64,000 nt of DNA from the NCBI GenBank assembly GCA_029204225.1, contig CM055108.1, positions 22,804,326-22,868,325 on the forward strand, given 5' to 3'. This document shows positions 46,401 to 58,168 of this stretch, piece by piece; the first letter of the stretch is position 1, and every line of letters begins with the position of its first letter. The stretch is from Diphasiastrum complanatum (taxonomy: Eukaryota > Streptophyta > Lycopodiopsida > Lycopodiales > Lycopodiaceae). The position numbers were made by a program, and so were the translations under genes. The notes below the pieces were generated by a model. It had not been told where the DNA came from, searched no databases, and was given only the letters and a program-made list of their open reading frames with translations.

Positions 46401-48281
46401 GTAGTCAGAGAATGACTGTGGAAGAGCCTCTCCTTATGAAGTAATGCTTGATGATCACCCAGAAGATGTGATCTATGGCAACTTATGGAGTATTCACACA
46501 GTATGGAGAAGACTCATTATACTGACCAGTGCAGACCCCATCGCTGCCCACAGCGGAAAGAAGCAACTTCCAACGAGTGGATACTTAGCAACAGAGCCCT
46601 TTCTTCATCTACGAAGACCTTCAATGTTTCTCCTGCTGAGACAGCGCATTTATGTGGAGCGCAGGGATGTTGTGAAGCTATTTGTCAACACAAAGACACT
46701 CAAGGTCGTTGGCCACACAGTCAGAATGGACTAATTCGTGATTGAAATCGAAGTTTGGCAGTAGGTGCCATCTTTGTTGGTGTTCAATGGACAGAAGGCT
46801 CGCTGAAGAGGCCATGTTACCATTCTCTCCTTGGTCAGCGCGAATAGCCCGTAGCCATTTCAGTTTGAAACTCATTTGTGGGAACTACCTTTACAAAAAG
46901 TTGGATTTTCAAACGGTGGCCCACGTACCCCGTTACTCGTGACTAGCATTCGAACTTCCCTTTCCATCGAGCACAACTTTCGAGGAGTATTGAGGTACCT
47001 ACTTTCCTCAACACTGGTTTTGTGTCGTTTAGAAAATATGACATCTTCTGAATGTGGTACATGGTTAGTTCATATAGTTGAGTAATACACAAGGAGTATA
47101 TAGTTGTCCGTATTTCAATACTTAGCTGAACTCTTTATGCAGGTGTCTTAAGATATGACTAACCCCCATTGGCATTGTGTAGTTGCTTTGAAGTTGACTT
47201 TCTTATGGTATTTGCATGCCATATCTAGCCAAATGTTAAAGCATTCCTTGTGTGATAAAGATTTGAAGGAATACGGTCCTTTCATGATGTATCAGAGTGA
47301 ATGACTTAGGTAAACATTCAAACAAAGTTTTCGTTATGCGGTATGCGATGATGTTTTTTAAAGAAGTTATACACAAATTCTTTGGTTTTTTCAACTTGTC
47401 GATAAGTGTAACCAGTTTATCTCATGATCTAATCATGTCCACAAAAAAAAATAGAATGTCTATAAAGTTCAGTGTTTAGCCTAAATATGTGTCACCTTAA
47501 TTCAAGTTGCGAGTTCTGAGTGACAGTTTAAATAGTATGTGCATGATGTGTGTGAATGAAGTTTTATATTGGTTATCATGTCCCAATCTCTTGGAATATA
47601 GAGGGAGGGCTAGTCAAGACCTAAAGAGGCGGAATATCCTCTCGGGCCTACGAATTCATTTTGAGGCATTTTTTCCATCTAGAACATGTTCCTTGGTGTG
47701 TCGTCGAAATATGCAGGCACTAAAGGACTCACGGGCCCTTGGAACCCGGGTCCACGCATTAGCACGAGCACATTAGCCCACGTAAAACCATTTAGAAAAA
47801 ATGAAAAAAAAAAAAAAAAAACCGAAAACAAAAAATGAAAATCTTCAAAAAAAACAAGATACACCACTGTTCCAACCAAGAACACCAAACTTCCTTAGTC
47901 TGAACTCTTAAAACTGTAAGACTTTGAGAAAAAGGGATAAAATGGTGGAATAATCATCATCACCTATACTTGTAGTAATGAACGTTAATGAGAGGGATGT
48001 TTTTATGAGTTTACTTGAAAGGGGCTAACAGCGTTAGGGACATACGTTGAGAAAAGTATTTTCCTCAAGCTTACAAAAAAATCATGCTAGAATAACATGG
48101 AAATGTTTATATAATAACCATAGAGGAGTCATCTATAGCATGTCATACCATCTTAAGAGACTCACACATCAACATTTTTAAAAATGTACCTTAGGATAAT
48201 CATGCTTGAAATACCAATCTTATGTGCTATGATTGAATCCCGAGAGAGACACGAGTTTGGATAACCATCAATGAGTGTCAT
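43429..48281. other. intergenic region
   Basis: No gene could be supported. 45600-46950 has a somewhat more even base composition with frames such as 46444-46734 and 46485-46745, but no recognisable family, start context or exon pattern. An A-run of about 20 lies at 47803-47822. Many short GGCC-type words occur in 44880-45560. It may include old repeats. Confidence 0.35.
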
Positions 48282-49570
48282 TGTTGGAAATTAAGCCCAC
48301 AGTTGCCTCCTTGGTGAATGATGACTTAGGCAGCCAATTACTTGAAGAACGTCTACAACAGACTTTTGGATGATCGCCAGCAAAGGATAACCAATCTCAT
48401 TATAATTTTAAGTTCAGGTGTTAACTTTAATAACTTGAAGTCATTGAAGACTTGGCCATCTTCAAGGGCTTTCACAAAACTTGCATTTAGAACAAGTTTG
48501 CAGATTTACATTGTTTTTGAGACAGTCTACAGAAATGAACTAGTTTCAAGACAGCTTCGTGAAATGGTTGCGAAAGTTTCACGACAGTCCAAAAGTTCAA
48601 CTATTTTAAAACACTCTCGACTTTTTCGTAAAATGTTTGCGACAATTCAAAAGTTCAAATTAACTTTTTAACACCTTCAACTTTGTTCGCAAAAAGTTCG
48701 CAAAGAGAGAGAAACCGAAGGTCATTTATTTTTCATGTTGAATTGTTTCAAAAACACCTTCACCTTCCCAGATTCGCGAAGTGAGAGAAAGCCACTTCCC
48801 TTATAAAGCAAAGTGAGAGAATTTGCAACGCCCTTGTCCACGTCAACATTCCCTATGGGTTGATAGTATACACTATGTACAGTTGTCACAGAAGCCATAT
48901 GCTTCCAAGTACAAGCGGCTTATCTAATTAGGTGACAATCATTTATTGTAGTTAATACACGGATAAAATCTATAAATAGATCATCCAAACACAGATTGTT
49001 GGTTGCTTTGTCCATGAGATATATTATTTGAGCCTTCCAATTACGCCGTCATTTTTTATTGTAATTGCTATTTGTATTATGCTTCAGTGTAATATAACAA
49101 CAACTTGTTTTTATCTGTGTACTACAAATAGATGAATGCATGTTGTGATTGAATGCACTTTCATTGCTGTTTGATCGCGCATGTATTTTCACTTTGATCA
49201 GAACATAGACGTCTATGACTCCTCAGTTTCTGATCAGATGATGACTGTCTTTAACACCTGAGAAGCTCACTATATCATACTACTCTTCCATTTATTTCAG
49301 AACTATATTTCACGTTGAATCTGATTTCAGTAGTACCACACACAAACCATCTCCAATCTCTTCGGTGGACTGTTCTCTTGTTTTTAGAGTATGAATTAAT
49401 TTTTAAGATCTTGTTGCGCAATCAGAACGCATAAAGCTGTGATTAGCTTTAGCATAAGCTGTCTATCAGACTGTTTTTGCACCTAGCAACAGATTAGAAT
49501 GGGAGAGTTGTTCCGCAATATTCCTGCTCTCTTCTCCGTTCTCGTCTTTCCTATCTCTCGTGTCCCATCA
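48282..49570 (+). repeat. 5' LTR of a long-LTR Copia element
   Basis: About 1289 bp, begins TGTTGGAAATTAAGC and ends TCCCATCA. It is related to 28878-30114. TGATATCAGAGC, a primer-binding site one change from the consensus, starts 3 bp after its end (49574). Confidence 0.85.
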
Positions 49571-49573
49571 GAT

Positions 49574-51008
49574 TGATATCAGAGCTTAGTCCAAATAAAC
49601 TGAGAGATTAAGTTTGTCCTATTTGTATATTATTATCATGTCTCATATAGGTAGCTCTTCATCTTCATCACTCAGTGAAGCTAGAGTCATTGACAAGTTC
49701 AATGGTTCTAACTTCTACATTTGGAAGTTGAAACTTAGAATGATGTTGATAGATAGAGATCGTTGGGATGTGGTAGAAGGTGCAGACCTGAAACCAAAAG
49801 ATGGTAATCTTGGAAGATCAAAGATCAGAAGGCCTTAGCATGTATCACACTCAATCTGGCCAACTCCCAAATATCTCACGTTACCACATGCAAAACCTCT
49901 AAGGAAGCACTGGACTTGTTAGCAAGTCTCTATGAGACTCATGATGTAACCAAGAGATTACATCTTAGAAGGAAGTTCGTTACTCTCAGCATGTCTGATT
50001 CTACTACCATCACTTCTCACATCAATAGCTTCAAGTCCCTGTTAGATCAATTATCAGCTGTATGACGTTCTATTGAAGATGATGATGCAATCACGACCTT
50101 GTTTTCTTCTCTTCCAAAGTCCTATGAGCACTTTGTAGTGATGATCTCCACACAACCGGACCTCATCCTTCAAAAGGTGATTGGTCATCTTCATCAAGAG
50201 AAATGTGGAGAAAGACTAGCAGCCTATCCATCAAAGACAAATCCATGGCTCTATACACCAAGAAGAAAGATTATTTCAAGGGCAAAAATCAGGTACAACA
50301 GCAACAGTAGAAGCCTCACACTCAAGGTGAAAATGGTGGATCGCGCAAAAAGCTTTTCTCAGATATTAGAGTTAATCATGATCAAGGAGTGTCGCATCAA
50401 GATCTACAACGAGACAAAGAAGCAGCAACAACAACAGCTAACAGACTCCAACGCGGTAGAATTCAAGGAACCAGACACACACTTGTTAATAGCTTACAAC
50501 AACAGCAAAGACTATGATAGTTGGTACCTAGATAGCGGTGCTACCCAACACATGACCTCTCACAAGGAATGGTTTACGAAGATTTATCTACCTCGAAGAT
50601 TCTAGCACCATACGCATGGAAGACAAAGAAGTAGTGAAGATCAACTTCAACAACGATCTATCCATTTATGTTCCTAACATCCTTCATGTTTCTCAATTGT
50701 CAAAGAACCTGTTATCAGTCTCTAAGATAACTGATGAGGGCTACACTGTTACTTTCTCATCTGAGCAGTGTACAATACTCGAGGAAGATACTACTCTGAC
50801 TACATGCACTAGAGTCAAAAATCTTTACGTACTCTCTAATTCAGTTGCGTTAGCTAGTATCTCTAATGAAAATGTAAATGACAGTGCTGTTTTGTGGCAT
50901 AGTCGATTCGGACACGTGAATACAAGATCACTTTTTTATATGCTTTGTAATAATGTAGTTGATGGTTTGGATTTTCCCTATGGCTATCTCTACATCTTTC
51001 GAGGATAA
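49574..51008 (+). mobile_element. 3'-truncated Copia element: gag, protease, pre-integrase
   Basis: gag starts at 49638 (MSHIGSSSSSSLSEARVIDKF, KLKLRMMLIDRDRWDVVEGA). It continues in other frames through LDLLASLYETHDVTKRLHL and FSSLPKSYEHFVVMIST to about 50260. The zinc knuckle has decayed (only KECRIKIYN is clear). The protease motif SWYLDSGATQHMTSHKEW is near 50520. The pre-integrase segment ends LWHSRFGHVNTRSLFYML (about 50895). After about 51000 the similarity stops, so integrase, RT and RNase H are missing. There are one premature stop and at least two frameshifts. Confidence 0.87.
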
Positions 51009-51328
51009 ACTGAGGGAATTCTTAGCTATCCCTCCGAACTAATACATTACTTTAGTTCCCTTTTCTTTTTTACTTTTGATATTGATAAGTTAGTGATCTT
51101 CTTGATAAATTTGGTCATGTAATTACAACCCCTCATATAGATATAGATAGTTGTAGTTTTGTTCATTTCTCAGATCTTGTACATGCCCAACCATCTTCCA
51201 AACAAAAGCACAATAGGAAATACATGAAATTATATAACAGCTTTAAAAAGCTACTTATTGTAGTATTCACAAAAGAAAATGTCATCTTTTTATAAAAGAC
51301 GTGGCATTTATTTTTTTCATCTCTTTTG
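51009..51328. other. intergenic DNA
   Basis: Nothing recognised between the Copia truncation point and the acidic coding relic. Confidence 0.3.
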
Positions 51329-51953
51329 AAGAATCAGAAAATGAACCTGCTGGTTCATCTTCATTAGGTTTACCTACCATCCCTTCATCTATTCCAATGG
51401 ATGTAGATGAAAATGACGTTGATATAGGTGCTGAAGTTGAAGCTGAAATGACATCTGAATACTAGCAGACCACTTGTCTCTCAATAATTTTGTCCGATTT
51501 TAAATCTTTATAAACTCCTTTTTAGGAGAAAAATTTATTGGATCTTCCTGTATATATTATAAATAATGTTCATTATATATCATTCAATGATATTGAAGAT
51601 GTTTTGATTTGAGAGAAAATGAAATCTTCTTAATTTTTTCGAAAGAATTGTTAGAATGTTTTGATATTATTGATTATGATTATGATGCTCTCGAACCCGA
51701 GATTGATATTGTGATGGATGGAAACTAGAAATCTGGCAACAAGGCATTGGATGCCATGATGAAAAGATACAAAGCTTATTCTGAATGCTTGTCGAGTGAA
51801 GAAGTAGTTTTGAAGTTTCAAAAAAGGTATCCACCAAGGATTCATCATGAACTAGTGGGAACTAAAGAGTCTAGTGGTGGCCACAACATTACAACAGAAA
51901 ATATGGTCGGTTTTGATGAAGATGATTTCGTAAGTTATTGTTCTAAGATCTAA
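51329..51953 (+). pseudogene. unrecognised acidic coding relic
   Basis: Two protein-like stretches on the plus strand. 51329-51466 reads EESENEPAGSSSLGLPTIPS and DVDENDVDIGAEVEAEMTSE to a stop. About 51671-51951 reads DYDYDALEPEIDIVMDGN, a TAG, then KSGNKALDAMMKRYKAY, VVLKFQKRYPPRIHHE and MVGFDEDDFVSYC. The composition is that of a real acidic protein rather than random translation. I do not recognise the family. Another fragment of this kind follows at 53.8-55.6 kb on the same strand. Confidence 0.4.
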
Positions 51954-52184
51954 TACATTGACTATTGTTCTATTTTTTGTGATTTTGATTTTCGCGAGAG
52001 ATACTTTTGGGCACAAGGAGACTTCCCTTGCCCACTATTTGAAATTTTGTAAATAAAAAAAATTGTATATATCATATGAGTTATATTCCATTCGTTGGAT
52101 CTAGCTATTAAAATACTTGGTTATGTCCCTGAAGATACCACAAAAAGATCATCTTCAATGGCCCTTTATTCAAGATATATAGAC

Positions 52185-52246
52185 GGTTTTTAGATCCATA
52201 TGAAAGGAAATATATACGGTTTTTAGATCCATATGAAAGGAGATTG
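52185..52246. repeat. 31-bp direct repeat
   Basis: ACGGTTTTTAGATCCATATG occurs twice in succession within 52188-52245. Confidence 0.8.
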
Positions 52247-52649
52247 TTCCTTCATGGCAATACCATGCATCTCAAACTTGGAGATGATGAAAGTTGAAAT
52301 TAAAATAGATTATACATATATATCATGTTTTTCATTGTATCAAGAGGATGTCTCTTTTCTGATGAATTTGAATGCCTTATGAAACATCATAATATTTTGC
52401 GAGTTCTTAGCTTGTATATTTAAATTGTGCTCGTCTGTAAAATCGTTGGAATAGTTGTCCTAAATATTTATTTGTTGAATTATGTCCACCATAATTTGTA
52501 GCTCTATGAAATGCACCTCTTGCTTGCCAATGTGATTTTTCCATGCCTTGTGATGACCAGATACTTAAGCTCCCATATTCCTTTGCAAAATAAGCTGCAT
52601 GATGAAGAAAGATGTGCTACAAACAAGAGTTGAAACTAGTTGAAATTGG

Positions 52650-53530
52650 TAACATCAGTAGAAATAAATATAATCATGAATGAGATACCGTATAATAAAA
52701 TACATCAGTACCATGTAATGTGTAACGTGATCTTCTCCCCAACAATCTCGTACAGATTGTACAAATGTGGTGCAATGATCTTGCAAAGTCCTCATATCTT
52801 CTGATGATAGGTTTTCTTTCCTGGTAACACCTATGAGTTTGTCTAAGTTGTTCCACACTTTTCTCTTTTTCACTTGATTACTTACTTCCTGTGTTTGTGT
52901 GGCTTCAGCAATTTCTTTTCAAATTCCATGTCTGACACTAGATTCTTTGCATTTGTGATTGGATACAAATTTTTTTGCTTTAGCACCTCCAATTGATGGC
53001 TTATTAGGAACATTTTTTTTTCCGGAGACTTTTTCCAATGGTGACATTTCGTTTATCTAATCATGCCTTTGAAAGATCTTCTTCCAACCTCTTAATAGCT
53101 GCTTTAGCCACAGACTCCGGCTTTGAATTCCATGCAAGGAGAATATGCAGATAAATAATATGAACCTCAGCATGCAATGTGCATATGTGAACATGTTTTA
53201 ATGAAATTGGCAGTAGAATTTTTATATTTGGATCTTCTTCTTCTCGTGTTGGGCCAGTGTTTTGGGACGTAACAATCCTGCATGCAATAAAGACATGGAT
53301 GCTTTGATGTTGCCCCATGAGAGACATTATACATATAGTTCAATGTTTTCAAATCGCCTGCAAGATGCCAATGAATTTGAAAACTTCCATGGTTTTTGAT
53401 TGTAGATTTCTCACCCTCCAAATGTCTCTTTATAATCTCGCCATTATTTGTATGTGAAAATATCCATGAAAGTATTTTATGGTCCTCTTTCATGACCAGT
53501 AAAGAAGCAAGTAATGCATGACATGTTAAT
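52650..53530 (-). pseudogene. decayed unclassified protein with a DLKxL...CLYC motif
   Basis: Reading minus from about 53520: LLASLLVMKEDHKILSWIFS, HLEGEKSTIKNHG, then IHWHLAGDLKTLNYMYNV and SHGATSKHPCLYCMQDC, a pair of cysteines in CxxC spacing. A frameshift follows, then HAEVHIIYLHILLAWNSKPE, AAIKRLEEDL, several stops, and finally VWNNLDKLIGVTRKENLSSE, MRTLQDHCTTFVQSV and GEDHVTHYMVLM. From memory, this order (GDLK.L...A.S...CLYC, later FG...VT.YMH) recalls a repeat-associated family seen in Hydra and in arbuscular-mycorrhizal fungi. I cannot confirm it here. It does not look like Copia or Gypsy pol. It is probably a DNA-transposon or host-gene remnant. Confidence 0.4.
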
Positions 53531-53829
53531 AATAAAAAAAAAGCAATGTATTCAATGTTGATAACGGTACTTAAATTGAAAATTGAAAATTGAAAAGTAT
53601 ACTTGGAATGTAGCCAACCACCATATGTAATTTTTCAATTGAATACTAAATGTTGATGCAAATCGTGTCCTCCTTGGCCTTGAGGTTGTGATAGTTACAA
53701 ACTAGGACTGTGTTGTTCTTGATGAAGGGAGTAGGAAGATTTTTCTTTACTTGAAGAACGTTGTCAAAAACTCTTTGACTTGAATAAAAAAACTCCTCAG
53801 TTCCTCCGATGTAGAGATCATCTCACGGT

Positions 53830-55618
53830 TTTGCACAAATTAGCGAGGAATTAAAGGTGCAAAAGGGAACTATAGAAGATGGTGTAGACACTACTTCTAA
53901 AGATGTTACAGAGTAGGATAGTAACCAGAAGCCCATTCAGAACAGCGAAAAGGTGTTTCTCCATCAAGATTCATCGAAGAACTCTACCAACATTTTAAAC
54001 TTATGTTGAAGGTTGTCGTACTGATCTTGCGCTGACTCAGAATAGAGGTTCTGACACTCTTACAAAGGAGTTCTTAGATACTACCTTAGTAATGTCTGGG
54101 TTCTTTATGGTTTGTGAACAATCCTTATTCATACATGAATCTGTCTGGCACTGAATCTCTAATTGCTACAAAACAATATTGGATTCCAATGTTTTAAAGT
54201 CTACAGATAATAACCCTTCTCGAATTGATTCTCTACCAGTTTTCTCTCCAGATCCGGACTCTTTAGAATCATAATTCAAAGGGCACTTCACAAAGTTGGC
54301 AGTGACAACAGATTTGATATCCAGAGAGATGCAAAGCCAACGATTTGAAGATATTACCCCTGAGATAGACTCATTTGGTTTGGAAAATATGTTGCATAAC
54401 GATGCGGCAAATGATAACGATGACCCACCAAATGAATAAGTGAGACAGTACAATGTATTTATCACTTGTGCATATGGCAACCAATGTTAATAGAAAATGG
54501 AATTCAATGTGTTGATAGATAACAAATTTCAAAAGTGAGATCCATTTACACATTGTAACATATCATGGGTTATGCCGAGCCCCTCGGTATAACTCACGAC
54601 ATTACCCTCAGTTAACAGAGTGTCTTAAATGCCTCTTGGCCACCTTGACCCTCTCTACAACCCTCTTTATATACCTCTCTATATGCTTCTCTATAAATGT
54701 TTGAAAAACAAGTTAAAATTTGGTAGGCTTATGTCGAGGAGATTATTGGTTTTTAAGATCATCATTCATGCTTAGCATAAGTTCATGTCACTAGTAACAA
54801 ATTTAACATTTGAAAAACTCATGCCCAACATAAGTGGATTTCTAATGTCTTCGAATGTTTATAAAATATTCTTTTAAGATTTTTATTCATGCCCAACATA
54901 AGATTATCATAAGTAGATAGTTTAAAATCTGACAAAGCCAAGCTTAGCAAAAGTGTAATTCTATTTTTCACAGAGTTCTGAAGATAGAAAGAGTGGGCAG
55001 CTTCCTGAACAGTTTAGAACCCACCTTCAGAAAGCCAAGGCCGAGAAAAAACAAAGAGAATCTCAACAGACTGGGGACTCAAGCATTGATGATGATTCCA
55101 AAGAAATGAATGTTCCCAAGTTTGTTGATGATCCTCCTTCTTTTTACACAATACAACAAGGTGATGCCAGGGAGATCTCCAAGTTTGTAAAGAGAAGACC
55201 TTACAGTCTCTGCATCGATGATATTCCATACGGGTTAAACTTGCGGGCTCATTGAATGATGATCGCCCGTTTAAGTACATAGAAGTCAAAGATGTTGTTG
55301 CTGGTTTCCTGGAGATCACTATAGCTCCGCTTTGGAGGATAGTGATATTTCACTCTAGTTGGCAACAAGTAGGTGTCCACAAGGCCCTATTGGAAGTCTG
55401 CAATGCAGGGATAGAGAATGCCATTTGGTAAGTATTGATTGTAATCAAACATGTACATTTACAAGTCTTTTTAACATTTTAAACATTTTTTGTTATTTAG
55501 TTTTATGACTATTTGGTTTCATTGTTTGTAGTTACAAGCAAAATGTGCGCAATTCTGGTGGTGCACGTCTCTGTAATGAAATCGAATATCTCACCATCGC
55601 ATGCTTTACGCCATCAGA
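53830..55618 (+). pseudogene. unrecognised multi-exon gene or gene remnant
   Basis: Protein-like plus-strand segments occur in order. 53838-53990 reads ISEELKVQKGTIEDGVDTTS and EKVFLHQDSSKNSTN. 54180-54439 reads RIDSLPVFSPDPDSLES and EMQSQRFEDITPEIDSFG. After TTTTTCACAG, an exon at about 54974-55428 reads SSEDRKSGQLPEQFRTHLQK and PSFYTIQQGDAREISKF, then after a frame change RPFKYIEVKDVVAGFLEITI and SSWQQVGVHKALLEVCNAG. It ends at a consensus donor (TTTG/GTAAGT at 55429). The acceptor TTGTTTGTAG near 55532 continues in phase with CYKQNVRNSGGARLCNE to a TGA at 55618. Splice-consistent framing argues for a former gene. Internal stops and one frameshift argue that it is dead. The family is unknown. 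Confidence 0.45.
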
Positions 55619-55639
55619 TTCTCCATTTTGATCTTTGCG

Positions 55640-56200
55640 ACGTAACTCCTCCTAAAGAAGTATTCCACTCATGGATTGAAAATCCATCGTTTGTGTCACA
55701 CTGCCAAGAATCGAGGTCATGTGATCATAGGACTCGGGAAGGCTGTTAAAAAGCATCATGACTGCCTCTTCAACACTCACTACTAATCCTACCATAGCCA
55801 ATTGATCAATGAGCACCCACAGCTTAGTGAGATGAATAGACATAGTGTCACCTGCTGCCATTCTCGGTGATGAGTTTCTTGCGTAGATACAATATGTTAT
55901 TGTCACTTTCAATTTCATACAATGAAGCTAAAGTATCCCAAGCCCCCTTGCTAACTTTGCTTTACTCACCCGACATAGTAGCTAAGAATCCTTTAAGCGA
56001 AGGACTATTGTAGCCTTTTCCTTGTTGTCACGTTGAAGCCATGCATCAAGCCCTTCAGTCTCAGAAGGTTTTACATTTGCTCCAGTAACAACACTTCAAG
56101 GATTGCACTCTATCAAAAGCATCTCCATTTCAACTTCCACACATGAAATTCTCTCATCAAACTTTTCAATGATGTGAGTGTCTATGTTATTGGTAGCCAT
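55640..56200 (-). pseudogene. Copia gag, minus strand
   Basis: gag starts at the ATG at 56200 (minus: MATNNIDTHIIEKFDERISC). It continues with frame changes through LDAWLQRDNKEKATIVLRLK and, in the frame opening at 55918, RMAAGDTMSIHLTKL, LIDQLAMVG and LFNSLPESYDHMTSIL, the usual Copia gag segment. A TGA at codon 38 and other breaks inactivate it. It is cut off near 55640, next to the unrecognised gene remnant, with no pol visible. Confidence 0.82.
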
Positions 56201-56420
56201 GGTGAACAAAGGTTGTTCCTCATAGTAAATGAACAATCTTCAAAAGCCTCTCTCTTGAAATGACTACTCCTTGTTACTACTAGTGAGACAATTTTTCACA
56301 AGGTCTTGCATGATGAAAAGATGATGCTTATTCTTTATTCCATCTCTCTTTTGTGATGATTTCACGTTGATTTTCATCCCCCACTCAAGCAAGCACAACT
56401 AAAGGAAATCTTTCCCCTTG

Positions 56421-56432
56421 GCTTTGGTACCA
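56421..56432 (-). other. probable primer-binding site of the minus-strand Copia relic
   Basis: Reading minus, TGGTACCAAAGC lies about 220 bp upstream of gag, where TGGTATCAGAGC would be expected. The LTR should lie from 56433 rightwards, but its far edge is not clear and no second copy was seen. Confidence 0.5.
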
Positions 56433-58127
56433 TGTAAAAAACCTGGCCCACTGGGCATGTGCACACACACTCCTCAAAAGAGTTGGTACCAAGGGACGAG
56501 AGACAATCTGCAAGTGCTTTTTATGAAGAGTAGAACCTAAGGCCCCTAATTACTAATGGGACAAGTGTGTAGGAAATGGCACACTGGGCACACTCAATGG
56601 CACACTCAATGAGAGCCGCAGCTTTGTGGTGGCCTGCGCCATCGTCTCCTCCAATAGTACAGTGCTATATAAAAAGTATCATTTCTACCAAACTTTCAAA
56701 GAACATATAGGGCTGAAACATTTAGTAGGCCGTGCAGGACGCTTGTGCAATGTGAATGTACGTAGTGTCCTCTGTGATGAGTTCGGATGAACGTCAAGGC
56801 TATAAACTGGAGATATATAACACCTCGTGAAGTTGTCGTGAACTATTCAAAAAGAGGACACGAAAGACTTGTCAGCTCCTTCGTATGTAGGGATTCAGAT
56901 TAGAAGTTCCAGGGAATCTTTACCCATCCTGATACTGTCCAGATATCTGAAGGCTCTTGAAACTGCTTTCTGTTTCTACAAGCATCATGGCTTTTTTCAA
57001 TCAACATTATAGCAGTGCTGTTGAAAGATGAAAGTGTAGGGAGCATAAGTACAACAATTTTTCTAAAAACTCGTGCAAGCACTGTACACTTCATCACGAT
57101 AAAAAAGGCATAATGATGATATCAAGTTTGTGAAACTCATTCGACATGCTCTCAAACATTCTTATGCAAACTGTGTATCTAAATTCTAATTGACATTCAG
57201 TTACTACTCATCAAAATCATCTTCGGCTTTCCTGCAGTAGAAAAATGTATTTCATGTTTACAATAGGAATTATGTTCTTTTAGACAGTAAAAACGTTCAA
57301 TAAAATTTCTTCATGTAGTATTGTACCTTGATCTTCTTACATAATTATGGATCCAATAAGTTAGGAATTGCTGACAATTTTGTGCAAAACTCTCAAAGAA
57401 TATGATAGGAGCTTCGCTGATTCGATAGACCATTATAATACGTGGTGTGGTATATTGACATTATCTGATATGCTATATATCGGACCAGGTGCGATCAATC
57501 CCCAGTAAGTTCATGAAGACCCGCTTCACCACAGCGAAGGGATCAGAAACCGTATCAAAGAGCTGAGAAAAATCTGTTGATCTTTGTTGCGAGTCATAGT
57601 TACTGTAGCTGACCACGATTTCTCATTGTCAGCTAATCAGCCGAGCACAATTTGAAGCTTCATTATCCATAATCATATGATGCGTTGTCAACATGGGCAG
57701 AGGAATCTGATAAGAAGTCGCGTAGATATGCCATTGGTGGTTGCATCTATGGAGCTCAAGCTGCTTGTGAATGTTGCTGCACTTGTACTTTTGAACGGTC
57801 CACAGAAAGAACTAGCTTACTCGGCTTATACTGAAGTTACTGCAAGTTGTTACCCAACCTTATATACACAGACACTAAATACATCTGTATAAAAGTAGCA
57901 AACACAGATGTATGTCTTAACTGAGCCCTATAGACCCTCCTCTTAAATGATTTGGCACTCCGTATTCGTATGGTAAATAATATCACCTCGGAGAAAGGAA
58001 GAGAGAGAAACCGCAACCGATGTGATTCCTTCCTGCCTACCAACAACAGCAGCAGCTTAACGTTGGACATTCCTCCGTGTATCTACTTTTAAGATTGTGT
58101 TCCCCTATGAAGCCCCCTTCTGTGCGC

Positions 58128-58168
<41 letters not shown>

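Noticed and set aside
46444-46945. Overlapping plus-strand frames near 46.5-46.9 kb
   Set aside because: No recognisable family, no exon pattern, and competing frames on both strands of similar length.
54166-54480. 104-codon frame on the minus strand
   Set aside because: The plus strand at the same place reads a better protein-like sequence that fits the neighbouring exons; the minus frame is likely a shadow.
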